64,000 nucleotides of DNA from Paroedura picta (Eukaryota > Chordata > Lepidosauria > Squamata > Gekkonidae): contig NC_135384.1 of NCBI RefSeq assembly GCF_049243985.1, forward strand, positions 12,830,501 to 12,894,500, in the 5' to 3' direction. Under the pieces are notes generated by a model that was not told the origin of the DNA, ran no database searches, and saw only the letters and a list, made by a program, of their open reading frames with translations. The position numbers and the translations under genes are program-made. Shown here in pieces: positions 11,301 through 24,224 of the stretch (the stretch's first letter is position 1; each line of letters begins with the position of its first letter).

Positions 11301-11931
11301 ACTTCAGTATGTATAAAAAGGGGTACAAAAAGCAGCTTTTGTACCATATTTACCTTACCCCATAAAGAATCCATCAGCAATCATCTTGTTAAATTTAATA
11401 TAACCATATGCTTAATATCTCTAGGAATCAGCATTCCAAGATAAATAATGCCATCTGGGCACTATTGCAAGCATAGGCAGCTTCCAGAGGGGACTGGATA
11501 AACATATGGAATATAGGTTCACCAGTAGCTATTATCCACAAGGTATAGTTGGAACACGATTTCTGGGGCCATGATACTCTATATTCTTGGTGCTTGGGGG
11601 CAAAAATGGAAGGGCTTCTGGAGTTCTGGCCCCACTGGTGGGCCTCCTGATGGCACCTAGGTTTTGGATACTGTGTGACAGAGTGTTGGACTGGATGGGC
11701 CATTGGCCTGATCAAACATAGACTCAGTGATATATTAATATCCAGTGGCATCTAACCAGATTTTGTTCATGTAACCAAATAACCATTGATCAAATGTACT
11801 GCTTATATTCATTAATATAGGAGTGGTTATCTGCATAATTCTAAATTTCAGAGAGTTATGTAAAAAGCCATGAATATTATTTTGTTTGATAGCACAGGTC
11901 AGAGTTTCCAAGCAATAAAACTCCTCATGCA

Positions 11932-12715
11932 TGTGAGATCCAGAGTACCTTTATTGGCATAAAATTGCAAAGCATAAAATGAAAATTTCAAACAGTTTCA
12001 GATGTAAAATCTATCGTAAAAGATTTTCATTTAAAATTGCCAGTAAAAACTGTGCTACTTTTATAATAGTTGCTTAGTCCCTCACATTTAGTATCATTTT
12101 AATCCAGTGTTTCTCATTAACACAGCTGAATTTCAATGTCTTCAGATAATTAGCTAACGGGCGACGATATACTTCAAACTTAGTACACACCAGAAATATA
12201 TGGTACAACGGGTCAGGGACACTACATCCATGTAAACAGTATCTCTCCTGAGGAGGGATCTTCAAAAATCTACCTTGGGTGACATTTGAGGGAAAGATGT
12301 TTAAGCGAGCTACTAGAAATGTTCTTCTTAACTGGTGTGTCTCCAAAATTTGGAGATACGTGGGCATGGATTTGTAAATTAAGGGAATATCCGAGAAACG
12401 GGGAGAACCTACACTGTTGTTAGAGGAGCCCAGAATCTGGGTATCCTGGTCTTCTAGTCTGTGATATAAGTTTTAGTATCGTCCTTTCATCTTGCATGCT
12501 ATGGGATGAGATGTCCAGACCCATAATTTGAAGGTTTTTTTTGACATTTTGCCCAGCCAGCTGAAAGAATAGGGGTCACTCAAAAGGTTAATTAACAAAC
12601 TACCCATTTGAGCATGGAAATGTATTTTTAACCAGTATTTAAAGGACTGAAACCAAGCCTGGTCTTCTAGACTCTGTTGGCCAAGTTCTGCAACAAGTGT
12701 ATGATTGGCCACACA
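11932..12715 (-). mobile_element. L2/CR1-group LINE ORF2 C-terminal end, copy 2
   Basis: Duplicate of 2208-3020. The minus frame over 12074-12367 keeps RRTFLVARLNIFPSN followed by YCLHGCSVPDPLYHIFLVC. Its C-x(n)-H-x(4)-C spacing is the zinc-binding-like module after the RT of this LINE group. Dead fragment. Confidence 0.65.
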
Positions 12716-14000
12716 GTTTGGGAGGCTTCAGAGAAGTAAGCATGTGAGACATGATCGTGATTCAGAGCAGAAATCATGCTCATGGGAAATGAGGACAACA
12801 GACCATTATGAGTTTGAATGTGGTTTCCAAAACTGTAAGCATGACCTCCTGGAGCTTAATATTCCCTATTTCCATTTTTGAATCTATAAGCTTTTATTGA
12901 CATGACACTGGAAGATGTAGATTTGTCAGCATAGTTTCATTAATTCCATTACAGAGAAATTGAGAAACAGTAATCTGAGAGGCAAATGAAGAATACCAAA
13001 AGAATAAGGGGGTGGGATCTGCTCAGGAGATCTGTAGAGAAGACCCAACTGTAACTTACCATTTTTCTTCATGTGGCCTTCAACTTTCAGGTGCAGGTGT
13101 CTTCGATCTTCTCTGAAGCCTCCCATTTCACGCTGTTCTTTATAAACTATCCATTAAAAAGCTGACAAAACTGTGGAAAAAACATATTCTCAAATTCTGC
13201 AGCGTAGTCCAAGAAATTTGCTCTCGTTTGTATATCACAACAAACTGAAGAAGTGCCCCCCCCCCTACAAAAGATTACTATTTTCCTACTCAAACTTCTT
13301 TTTCAGATTTTCTGAAGAAACTCAAATATGACCTTTGAAAGTTAGGATCACTGGCTGTACTTGAGAACAGGAATGCGTCTGATGTCAGATATGCCTATTA
13401 TTGTCATCTCCAACTTATGCTGGTGAGGAATTCCCATAGGCTCATGACTAGAGGGATTAATATGCCCTTTGTTAGGTGGAGATACTAAATGTATTTACAC
13501 AATGTACCTATGTGTAGGGTAAAGCCATGTACACAGTAGAAAGATCTAGAGTGCTGCCCCCTGTTTCTCTCATGCATCTAGTCATCTGTTGTTTCCTTGT
13601 GTCTCTTCACATAGGACCATGCAGAATTGTGGGCAAGATCTGTAGCCTCAGTGCAGAGCTGTGGTCAGGATACCCTGAGGTGGGGCTGTTGCTGAGGACC
13701 AGAGCTTCTGGTGAAGCCCACTGTCTCCCCTGCCCATATGCCCTTCCCTGCCATATTTAGTCAGCACCCATGTTATCAGCTTCCAGGAATGCATATGTGA
13801 GTGGTTCGGAATTAGGGATGAACACAAACTACAAACATGACATTGCAACAGAATTTATTTAGACTGTTCAATTTTTTAAAATATTTCTATCCCACCTTTT
13901 CTCTTGATTCAAAGTGGCTTACAATCACAATTACAACATTCCTGAGTAAAACCAAACAAAGTAAAAAGCTCCAAACCCTTCTCCTAAGGTAGGCCTACCA

Positions 14001-14402
14001 TTTAAACTCCCTTGTTTCGCTGTAGTCTGCTGCCTTTTCACACTTCTCACCTTCCACAAGTGCTGCTGGAAATGGCGGAAGAGAACAATGTGCTTTACAC
14101 AGAACTCTCTTCCGCCTGTCAATCAATCCAGGCAGCCAATCCCTTTTCTCCATGTTTTAAAGGTCCAGCAATGTGCACTATTTTTAAAAAATTAATAGTT
14201 CTACATTTAAACTCCTATGCATCTAATCATGCATAGTGGTTTTTGAACACCACCCCTTATGGAATCGTGAGTCTTGATAGTTTTACAAATTAATCATTTC
14301 CCTGATTTTGGGGGGCAGGGGAACTTTAGAGAGGAAAAAATTGGGGGGGGGAATATTTCTGGCATCACCTGCATGACCTATTTGTTACTCCAGGATGTTA
14401 GC
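14001..14402. repeat. Extra block in copy 2, probable insertion
   Basis: About 400 bases separate two points that adjoin in copy 1 (near 4494). CCATTTAAA on the left and CCATTAAAA on the right could be a target duplication. No terminal inverted repeat or ORF was recognised, so the class is unknown. Confidence 0.55.
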
Positions 14403-14640
14403 CATTAAAAAAAAAGATATTTCCAGCCCTGGGAACAAGAGAGAGTAAGGTGGGTATGAGGATGGAATGAGGCAGGTACCTTTAGCATGTTTGAGCCTCC
14501 TTATCTTCCCTCTGCTGGTTGCCTGCTGTTGTTCTCCCTTAGCTAGCACTAGTGCTAGGCTGTGTCCAGGATGGCAGGGAGCATGCAGGCTGCATGCACA
14601 AATGGCAGAGTCAGGGGCAGGACATTGGGGCACCTATGTG

Positions 14641-16466
14641 GCTGGGCTCGGCCTCTCTGCTGCCACAAGCTGTCCGACAGTGACACCCCCCCATATATTC
14701 TCGTTTACGTTTTTGTGTGTGTTTATTGTCATGGCTGGGCTCATGGCTGGGCTCGGCCTCTCTGGGAGTGGGGAAGGGTAATGACAGGCAGAAATGCACT
14801 ACTGGGGATTTACTGGCTTGGCCATGCCTCCGTTGGGCTTCTGGATTGAAGGAAGCCTACAAGCATAACACGTAGCTTGCAACCTAATCTTGGACACCCT
14901 AAATCATGGACCAGTTTCCATGAAACAAACAGGCCTATATAAAAAGAAATAACTTGGAAACAAACCCATCATTCTGGATCCTTCATTCTTCTCCATACGA
15001 TCTATTAATCTTCAAGGATATTGAGGTGTTTGGCTGCAAGGGCAGGGGCTTCCTTGCAGTCTGCTGACTACAAGGGATCCAACCTTGTTGGCACCTTTGT
15101 TCAAGTTGTATATCAATTTAGTTGAGACCATTATCTTGCCAAACCTCATTGTCTTGAGTCTTACTTTCGCTCCACACATTGCCTCAATAATTAATTTTAA
15201 TATTAATAATTATTAATTGAATTCATTAAATAGTGATATTAAAGTTAATATTAATTAATAATTAAATTACTAAACACCCACCCATTCAGAAAATACAGGG
15301 CTCTTGGGAAACCCCAGGGTTTCTCAAAACCCTTGTTGAAAAAGCCTGCACTATGATAATTGTGAATCTATGGATCTTGACCTATGTGAATGATTCCCCC
15401 TGGATGGACAAGATCAATTTGATCATCTATGCTGGTCTGGCTGGGACAGTTATTGGGTTGGAGAGATTTTGCCGCCATCTGTTTTTTGGCTTTTATTTTA
15501 TTTCTATTGGTATAATTAAGGGATTTAATGGGTGGGGTTTTATGGGCAGTATAAAAATCTAAATAAACTAGCTAAATTAATATACCAACAGTGACAACAA
15601 TTTAACTTTCCAGGCTTAAGTTTCTGAGTCTTGAAATGTCCAGCATTTTCCCTCCCCCAACCCACTCTGCCCTTGCTGACTAATAGCTATCTAAGACCTA
15701 AAATTCCTATGATTTAAATTGCCCCAAGCAGGAACCTGGAGATCCTCCTTTAAAATATTCTACATAATTAAAGAAAGATATTTACCGCCCTTCTCCAATA
15801 CTGTGAAGGAGGCAAAAAGGACCTTTTTGCCAGCCAAAGATACTACTCTCCTAAATTCCCCCATGAATCTGAAGTGTACAAAATACCTCAGCCATTGCTG
15901 TTACAAAAAGTGACAGTGAGGGCAGGTTCATGCAGCATCAAAGTGCCTACTCACAGGAGGGAGAGGTTGCTTAAATACAATGTCTAAAACAATATTCTGA
16001 TTAACCCAGCTCTCGATCAAAAAAATAGGAATTGTCCAGGCTATTCCAAATGAATAATGAGTCTTTTTATTTCTTATTTTTATAATGATTCAAAAGTTTG
16101 GAAATCATCCAAAATCATAACAGAAATAAATCACAAACAAAACAGGTTCCTAGGTTAATCATATCCCATTTCCCCAAACTTCCTCAGTGATTGTGATCCT
16201 TCATAATATTTTCACTACTCCATATTTATTATCACCTGGGCTCTCTGATCTTCATACTTTTGGGTCTTAATTTGCTAGACTAGCTCTAAGCCAGCTCTCA
16301 GGCTAAGGCACCATTCCTCTGAGGGGTGGGTCAAAGACTTCTGTGCCCCCAGGCTTAGACTTATTATTTACACCTAATATCAGGTACTATTTGTTAACAT
16401 CTCTCAAGCTATAGAAAGGAATTTTTGCTTGCCTCCTATTCAGCACTCCCTTTTCTTCATGAGAAA
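14641..16466. other. Intergenic, AT-rich, no gene
   Basis: 14720-14765 has short repeats of ATGGCTGGGCTC. 15185-15270 is nearly pure A/T (TTAATATTAAT type). From about 15600 to 16010 the sequence is homologous to the 3' flanks of the other tandem OR units (20640-21010, 25380-25740); 16010-16400 is unique to this unit. No coding sequence is supported. Confidence 0.55.
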
Positions 16467-17391
16467 TCATGCAAGTAGTTTCTTAATTTGGAAGGGTATT
16501 TTCCACATACCTTTTTGGATATCCTTGTTCCTGAGGCTATAGATCATGGGATTCAAGATCGGTGGTAAAACAGTATAAAAAACAGCAGAGATCATATCCA
16601 GAGTTGGGGAGGAAAGTGATTTGGGCCTTATGTAGGAAAAGACAACAGTGATAATAAATAAAGAAAAGACAGCTAAGTGGGGAGTGCAGGTAGAAAAGGC
16701 TTTGTGTCTGCCTTGAACAGATGGAATCTTCAGTACCGTAGAGAAGATGAAGCCGTAGGAAACAAAGATGAATATGAACATAAAGGAGTCCACAGTAAGC
16801 CCAATAGTGAGGATCAGAGATCTTCTGTAGTTGAGGGATGTCGCAGAAGAATTGCTCAATCATATTGGACCCACAGAAGCTTAACTTGAATGTGATACCA
16901 GTTTGTAGAACTACATGCAACACACTGATAATCCAAGTAGCAGCTGCCATCTGAGCACAGGCATCCCAGTTCATCATCAATCTGTACTGCAGAGGATGGC
17001 AGATGGCTACATAGCGGTCATAAGCCATAACAGTAAGGATGGCAAGCTCAGCAGAAACATACATGACAATGAAGAAGACCTGTGTGACACAACCCGAGAA
17101 TGAAATACTGGTGTTGTTTGTCAGGGAAATGGCCATGGATTTGGGGACAGTGGTAGAGATGACACAGGTATCCATGAGTGATAAGTTTACCAAGAAAAAG
17201 TACATGGGGGTGTGGAGGTGATGGTTTAGGACCACGTCTATGACAATGAGACAATTCCCTATTACAGCTAAGAAGTAAGCAGAGAGGAAAATCACAAAGT
17301 GCAAAATTTGCAAGTCACATTCATCAGAAAATGTCATCAGCAGAAACTCTTTCACAGTGGACTCATTGGCCATTTGATTCCTTACAGCCAT
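16467..17391 (-). pseudogene. Olfactory receptor, OR14-like, tandem unit 1; frameshifted
   Basis: Near-identical to the intact ORs at 21185 and 25891. It keeps LHTPMYFFLVNLSLMD, MAYDRYVAICHPLQY, KAFSTCTPHL and LPPILNPMIYSLRNKDI. Compared with the 21185 gene, 29 bases are missing at 16817/16818, right after FFCDIPQLQKIS in EC2. TM5-TM7 therefore continue in another frame, and the upstream frame reads on through unrelated residues. Starts at 17391 (MAVRNQ) or 17373 (MANEST) are both possible; the first is shared by all three units. It is a recent pseudogene, since no other defect was seen. Confidence 0.93.
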
Positions 17392-17799
17392 TCTGTTGAG
17401 AGAAGGAATGTTATTACTGAAGTAAATACACCTTTGGAAATGAATAATTGTATCCTTATCATGCATATGATTAGTAGCTGTATACATCATCAATCTATTT
17501 ATATCTTCTTTTACTCCTCAAGTTGATCTTCACAGGTTTATCAATGAACATTTATCAATTATAAAAAAAGATGATGGCCAGAAATCAGCTGAAAGGATTA
17601 GAAAGTTTGAAAAAAAACCCCATAGATATTATATTAATTTATGGATTTTTCCATCTATAAGACAATGAAATATAAACATTTCCTGAAATCAAAGAGACAC
17701 AGCTACATATGTTTATTTAAAATTTGAACTGAATGAGTATCTCCACCATTTTATGAAAATGAGCTAGGATTCAAAGTTTTTTTCTGTGTGTGGAAAACT

Positions 17800-18705
17800 C
17801 AGGGCCTTTTTGCACAGGGATCTTTGTAGCAAATTGTTTGCGGAATGAAAAATCGCCATTTAAAATAGTGGAATTCGTTGTTATGCATACCTGCCTTTGT
17901 AGTGGAATCAGTTGCGTTTTTTAGCGTTTCCCACAGGCTTCCGGTCTCGGCAGAAATTGCTAGAAAGGAAGCGCTATTGCCAAGCTCGTCCCGCCCCTGG
18001 CCGTCAAGCAGCCAATGGGCAGCCGTTAGCATGCTCCCAAACAGCCCCTTTCCCTTTAAGAAAGGTTTTTTTTAAAAAAAAACTACCCATATCAACGAAT
18101 CTAGGTAGATTCGTTGCTACGGAGAGACCCATCCAGCTGCCTAATGTGAGCTGTTGTTTGATTGTATGATCGTTTGCACGCTGCCTCGAGTTATAAAAAA
18201 AAAAATCCCCCCCCCCCTCTCACGGTCCCGATTTTCGGCTGAATTTATTTGTAAAAAATAAAGGGACTTTATTTCAGCAAACGGGCTTTTCAGTGGTTTG
18301 TGCTTAGTGACTAAAGGTGAAGGACTGAAGCCAGGGAAGCCTCTAAACAGAAAGAGGCTCGCCGGTGCGTTTATCCCCGCTCGCTCGCTCGGAGAAAAAA
18401 AAATGGCGATCGCTTCGCCGGAAGTTTGGAGGAGAGAGCCAGGGGGAGGGACTTTGAAGAACCAGCAACAATGGTAATGCACAGGTCTTTAGCGCTACTG
18501 TTGCAGATTGGTTGCAGGAGTGTATCGCTATCCGGAGGGTGAATCCACTTTTCTGGATTCCCCTGAAAGCGCCACAACGAAGCGCTTTTTGCTGATTGGT
18601 TTCAGGATTGTTGCAGATTGTCTACGACGTCGTGGGTTATGGCAAATTAGTAGCGTTTCCAAATAGCAACCATTGTGCTACTTTGAAGCCGTGCGAAATG
18701 GCCCT
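17800..18705. mobile_element. Non-autonomous DNA transposon (large MITE), class uncertain
   Basis: The ends form an imperfect inverted repeat: CAGGGCCTTTTTGCACAG at 17800, and the complement of GAGGGCCATTTCGCACGG ending at 18705. The inside is relatively GC-rich with no transposase. No convincing target duplication was found (GAAAACTC versus CAACATTA), so the hAT assignment is tentative. It lies between OR units 1 and 2. Confidence 0.65.
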
Positions 18706-19874
18706 CAACATTACTAAAGTTGCATACACAAGATGGGGTTATCTGGTCTTTACCCTATCTTACCCCATCCTCCTACTGCTGCTATACACTAGCATTCAGA
18801 AGAATTGCCTCCAGTATGGAAGTCCCATGGAGCTTTCATCTCTAGTCCTATAATAGAAATCTGCTGATCTATTTACAAAAGATGGGCATCAGTCATAAGG
18901 ATATCTGAGAAAAAAAACAAAAATTTTTGTTTCATAGGAACCTCGTCTTACCATAATACATTTTTTTGTTCTAACAGAACCTTTCATGGACCTCTCTACC
19001 GTTTCATCACAAAGTATTGTAATAAACTCACAAATCTGTTCACAATGGATACTTGTTGATTTAGATTGAGAATTGCTTCCCAAGATTTAGCTCTGTGCTC
19101 ACCATCCTCCTTTTTCATCCCACTTTTTACTTTTTGCTAAAGCTTTGTTGTACTGTTGAGAATGTGAAACTCAAACTGACCTGTCGAGACATTCGTAAGC
19201 GGTATTATGAGATTATATGTCTCTTCCTCTTCTTGTAGATGTTCTGTTATGGCAGTTAGAAGATAGAGCTATATTGAGGAGAAACATTCCAGTTTACTGT
19301 TTTGAATGTTTCAAGAAAGTACTCTCAGGAATGATACATATGTTTGTACCTGAGTCCCAAGAGAAACAAATATACCAGGGTAATGGAAAGTCATGAAGAA
19401 TTGCTGTCTATGTTGTAAATTCATCAGCTGCAGTGATGGGAGTTAAGCATTTCCCTATGGGCTATTTGTAAAATCACAAACATCCCTTAAGTTGCTTTAT
19501 CAGACTTTGGAGATACATGGGAGTCGGTTGTTGTTGTTTTTGGATTTCTACCTTCCCCTGCTGGGAACAAGTGGCTTGTAGCATGGCAGCCATTCTTACC
19601 AAGCTTCCTCGGCCTTAAGAAATGTCCATGTTGAATTTAGTAATTTGAAAATGAATGGGATATTTTGAAAACATAAGCTGATGAGGGCACATAAAACAGA
19701 AGGCGCTCAACGCCACCTGTAATTTTTACAGGCAATAGTTCAAGTGAAACATGGCTGGGCTTAGAAGAGAAGGGCACATCTAAAGAGATGGGCTCATCTT
19801 CAAGAGAAGAAGTTTTTTTCCAACTTTCCGAGAAGCTTTTTTCCAAGTTTGCCTAATAATAATGTGCTAGCAGG

Positions 19875-20237
19875 CTTCCTCGGGAATTGGTGGGTTCTCC
19901 TTCTTTGGAAGTTTTTGAGCAGAGGCTAGAAAGGCATCTGACAGAAATGCTGATTGTGTGAACGTAGGCATTGTAAGTGGGTGAGCAGAAAGGATTGTAT
20001 CTGAGCTTGGCTCTTGTGGCCCTTTCTTGCTTGGCCAGAGAAATGCTGATTGCCAATGGGGTTAGGAGATAAATCTCCTCTAGCCCTAACTGGCCAGGGA
20101 TTCTGTTTGTTTGGTTTTTGGGGGACGTGACTTCATCTGGGCATGGAACTGGAGTCACTATGGGTGGGCAGGCAGATGCGAGTTCTGCAGAGGGTTGGAC
20201 TAGATGACCCTGGAGGTACCTTCCTGCTCTATGATTC
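19875..20237 (+). mobile_element. CR1 LINE 3' UTR
   Basis: Typical CR1 end: GGGTTGGACTAGATGACCCT near 20192, then CCTTCCTGCTCTATGATTCT. The upstream part has the TTCCTCGGGAATTGGTGGG and AGCAGAGGCTAGAAAGGCAT blocks. A duplicate lies at 24225-24604. Confidence 0.85.
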
Positions 20238-21184
20238 TAAATCTCAGTGTAACACAAACCATTAAGGATGTTTGCAATATCGTCTCTGCATCCCAAAATA
20301 AAGGACTCCAACAATAGGTTAAACTGGGACTTTATTAATGGACGATCTACCATCATAATACATTTAACACTTTCTTTTACTTTCTATGTGAAATACATAA
20401 CAAATATGTCATCCTATATGATATTAGCATGTCAATGAACCATCCAAGCTCAAACCAAAACATTACAGTGCCTCACTGTACCTAATAATGTACCAAATGC
20501 TTTTGTCTTATCACCAGCCCTAATTGTTACTTGACTCTGGTATTCAGCAATGAGACTCAATGTGTTATAGTCACCTCTTCAGTTTCTTCAAACTAGTAAA
20601 CCATTTGATTCAGTAAAGCTTCCCTAATCTTTGAATACCCCTCAGAAGACTCATAAAGTATTTTTTCCCCTGCCCAACCCACTCTACTCTTGCTGACTAA
20701 TCCCTACTTAGGATGTAAACCTCCTGTGTCTTCAGCTGCCCTAATCAGGAACCTGGAGAACCACCTTCACATTATTCTACATTTAAAAAAATAGATGAAT
20801 GGACCAGTCCAGAATATATTTACCTTCCTTCTCCAATAATCTGAAGTAGGCAAAAGGGGCCTTTTTGTTTGTTTGGTTTTGCTAAATTGAGAAAGGACAC
20901 TCCAAAATTTCCACTCCAACCTGAAGTGAATCAGTACCTCAGCCACAGTATTATAAAAACTGACTGGGGTTGTCCTTGTAATAGCACATTTCATACTCAG
21001 AGGAGAGAGGGGTTGTTTAAATACATCTAAAACTGTGTTCTGATAGAAACATCTTTCAGACTAATGCTGCATTCCTCAGACAGGTTGGGATGAAGATATT
21101 CCTGCACCTGATTGACATTTCTCAATCTAGAGAAGGGAATTTTTGCTTGCCTCCTTTTCAGCACTCTCTTTTCTTCTTAAGAAC

Positions 21185-22138
21185 TCATGCAAGTAGTTTC
21201 TTAATTTGGAGGGGTATTTTCCACATACCCTCTTGGATATCCTTGTTCCTGAGGCTGTAGATCATGGGATTCAGGATGGGTGGTAGAACAGTATAAAAAA
21301 CAGCAGAGATCATGTCCAGAGTTGGGGAGGAAAGGGATTTGGGCCTCATGTAGGAAAAGACAGCAGTGATAATGAATAAAGAAAAGACAGCTAAGTGGGG
21401 AGTGCAGGTAGAGAAAGCTTTGTGTCTGCCTTGAACAGATGGAATCTTCAGTACCGTAGAGAAGATGAAGCCGTAGGAAACAAAGATGAATATGAACATA
21501 AAGGAGTCCACAATAAGCCCAAGAATGAGGATCAGTTGCTCATTAATTTTTGTATCCGTGCAAGAGATCTTTTGTAGTTGAGGGATGTCACAGAAAAATT
21601 GCTCAATAATATTGGACCCACAGAAGCTTAACTTGAATGTGACACCAGTTTCTAAAACTGCATGCAACACACTGATTATCCAAGTAGCAGCCACCATCTG
21701 AGCACAGGCATCCCAGTTCATCATTAATCTGTACTGCAGAGGATGGCAGATGGCTACATAGCGGTCATAAGCCATAACAGTGAGGATGGCAAGCTCAGCA
21801 GAAACACACATGACAATGAAGAAGACCTGTGTGACACAACCCGAGAATGAAATACTGGTGTTGTTTGTCAGGGAAATGGCCATGGATTTGGGGACAGTGG
21901 TAGAGATGACACAGGTATCCATGAGTGATAAGTTTACCAAGAAAAAGTACATGGGGGTGTGGAGGTGATGGTTTAGGGCCACGTCTATGACAATGAGACA
22001 ATTCCCTATTACAGCTAAGAAGTAAGCAGAGAGGAAAATCACAAAGTGCAAAATTTGCAAGTCACGTTCATCAGAAAATGTCATCAGCAGAAACTCTTTC
22101 ACAGTGGTCTCATTGGCCATTCGATCCCTTACAGCCAT
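21185..22138 (-). CDS. Olfactory receptor, OR14-like, tandem unit 2; intact
   Basis: Intact single-exon OR of 317 codons from the MAVRDR start; an upstream in-frame ATG at 22207 would add 23 residues. The MAV start is preferred because all three tandem units share it, whereas the MANE start at 22120 is lost in unit 3. An N-glycosylation site (NET) lies at residues 8-10. Motifs in order: GN in TM1, LHTPMYFFLVNLSLMD, MAYDRYVAICHPLQY, EC2 with CGSNIIEQFFCDIPQ, GRHKAFSTCTPHLAVF, and LPPILNPMIYSLRNKDI. It closely matches units 1 and 3, so it is a recent tandem copy. Odorant GPCR; the ligand cannot be inferred. Confidence 0.95.
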   Translation of the reverse strand: MAVRDRMANETTVKEFLLMTFSDERDLQILHFVIFLSAYFLAVIGNCLIVIDVALNHHLHTPMYFFLVNLSLMDTCVISTTVPKSMAISLTNNTSISFSGCVTQVFFIVMCVSAELAILTVMAYDRYVAICHPLQYRLMMNWDACAQMVAATWIISVLHAVLETGVTFKLSFCGSNIIEQFFCDIPQLQKISCTDTKINEQLILILGLIVDSFMFIFIFVSYGFIFSTVLKIPSVQGRHKAFSTCTPHLAVFSLFIITAVFSYMRPKSLSSPTLDMISAVFYTVLPPILNPMIYSLRNKDIQEGMWKIPLQIKKLLA

Positions 22139-22314
22139 TCTGTTGAGAGGAGTGTTATTCCTGAAGTCCATACACCTTTGAAGAATTATAGTCTTTATGT
22201 GAGGCATATGAATACTTGTAGTATTGCTCTATACATCTTCTATCTATTTATATCTTCTTTTACTCTTCAAGTTGATCTTCTGAGCCTTCTGTCATATCAT
22301 GAGTAAATATGTCA

Positions 22315-22372
22315 GCAGTAATGAATGGGCATATTAATGAATGGACATATTAATGAATGGGCATATTAATGA
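22315..22372. repeat. Short tandem repeat, about 18-base unit
   Basis: Three units of the type AATGAATGGGCATATT, just upstream of the unit 2 OR. Confidence 0.85.
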
Positions 22373-22379
22373 CATACAG

Positions 22380-23384
22380 TTTAAGGGGCACAATTTCTCT
22401 GAGCTTCATGCGTTCTGTTCCATGAATCTGTCACTTTCTCCCAGGAGAAGGGGTATGTTGCACAGGTAGAAGGCTTCTTGTACTGGAGAAAGGCTCCACT
22501 ATCATTGAAAGAGAACATTTGGAGTCAGTCACAGGATTATCAATGCATTTATTTGTCAATTATAGAAGAAGATGAGGGCCCAAAAGCAGCTGAAAGGTTT
22601 AGAAACTTTGAAAAACCATATATATATATATATTATTAATTCATGGATTTTTAATTAAGTAATTAAAATCTCATCTCAAATGCAATATCACACTGGAAAT
22701 CCCCATTTATATAATGTCATCCACCCTTTTCCACCAAAAAAGAGCAAAACATCTGAGATAAGATTGAGATTCATATGGTCAACACTGAAGATGAAGAATT
22801 ATGATTTCATGATGAACCACTAATGAAATGATTCTCTAACAAACTGTTCCTAAGCAAATTATTTTGTAAGTACTTCAAAATTCAATCAGGTTTATATTCA
22901 GTAATTATGTATGGGATTTCTAGATATAGCAGGTACCGTGCAGGTCAAAGTGGTATAACTCTGTATGTCTGAGCAGTGTCAGAAACCCCCATGTCCATCT
23001 AGCCTGGCCTGTATGCCCTGATGTAACCCAATATGAAAGTAAGGCAGATAATTTGCTCTATGATAATTGATGTGAAGTGCCCTTGGCAGAACGTTTACTT
23101 CAAGTAAATGTTCCCTGAAGTTATATTATGTCTGTAATACTTTTCCCCTCTGAAATCCACTGCTCCAAAGATCCTCTCAGTATGACTTATTATTAGCCAA
23201 GTGCTTTTTGAACCCATCCATATACTCCAGCATGTACGTATTTATATGCATCTTTCTTATCTTTTTCCTAGTTGAACATAAGAAGAACCCTGCTGGATCA
23301 GACCAAAGGGCTATCTAATCTAGAATCTTGTTTTCCACAGTGGATAACCAAATAGTCCAGAATATAAACAGGAATTTTGTCTCC
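22380..23384. other. Spacer between OR units 2 and 3, no gene
   Basis: AT-rich sequence with a (TA) run near 22619. The only recognisable repeat is the CR1/L2-type piece at 23275-23345 (ACATAAGAAGAACCCTGCTG). Confidence 0.55.
23275..23345. repeat. CR1/L2-type LINE end fragment
   Basis: ACATAAGAAGAACCCTGCTG followed by GATCAGACCAAAGGGC and CACAGTGGATAACCA, a common reptile LINE terminal sequence. Confidence 0.65.
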
Positions 23385-24224
23385 TAGGAACCTTGTCTTA
23401 CCATAATACATTTTTCTCTTCTAACAGAACCTTTCATGGACCACAAGCCCATTTCATCACAAAGTATTGTGATAAACTCACACATCTGTCCACAATGGAT
23501 ACTTGTTGATTCAGATTCAGAATTGCTCCCCAAGATTTAGCTCTGTGCTCACCACCATCCATTTTCATCCCCCTTTTTACTTTTTGCTAAAGATTTGTCA
23601 TGCAGTTGAGAATGTAAAACTCAAACTGACCTGTCGAAACATTTGTAAGCGGTATTATGAGATTATATGTCTCTTCCTCCTTCTTTTAGATGTTCTGTTA
23701 TGGCAGTTAGACGACAGGGCTATATTGAGGAGAAACATTCCAGTTTACGGCTGTGAATGTTTCAAGAAAGTACTCTCAGGAATGATACATATGTTTGTAC
23801 CTGAGTCCCAAGAGAAACAAATATACCAGGGTAATGGAAAATCATGAGGAATTGCTGTCTATGTTGTAAATTCATCAGCTGCAGTGGTGGGAGTTAAGCA
23901 TTTCCCTATGGGCTGTTTGTAAAATCATAAACATCCCTTAAGTTGCTTTATCAGACTTTGGAGATACATGGAAGTTGGTTGTTGTTGTTCTTGGATTCCC
24001 ACCCACCCCTGCTGGGAACAAGTGGCTTGTAGCATGGCAGCCATTCTTACCAAGCTTTCTGGGCCTTAAGAAATGTCCATGTTGAGTATAGTAATTTGAA
24101 AATGAATGGGATATTTTGAAAACATAAGCTGGTGATGGCACATAAAACAGAGAAGAAGCTATTCTCCAACTTTCCAAGAAGCTTTTTTCCAAGTGTGCTT
24201 AAAAATAGAAAATAATGCTCTAGG

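Larger units (their letters stand above)
11409..14640. repeat. Direct segmental duplication, copy 2
   Basis: Collinear with 1687-4700. It differs by a single rather than double 3539-type unit, about 24 extra bases near 12196, and a block of about 400 bases (14001-14402) absent from copy 1. The match ends near 14640, where copy 1 enters the recombinase fossil. Confidence 0.85.
18940..22320. repeat. Tandem OR duplication, unit 2
   Basis: Collinear with unit 3 (about 23385-26950), including the 5' flank, the CR1 end and the OR. OR starts in units 1, 2 and 3 are spaced about 4.7 kb apart. The block at 19150-19395 (repeated at 23600-23847) has open frames but no recognised protein. Confidence 0.88.

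Noticed and set aside
23503-23847. Open frame of 114 codons upstream of OR unit 3
   Set aside because: The unit 2 copy (19080-19395) does not keep the full frame, and the residues resemble no family I know. Left as flank.
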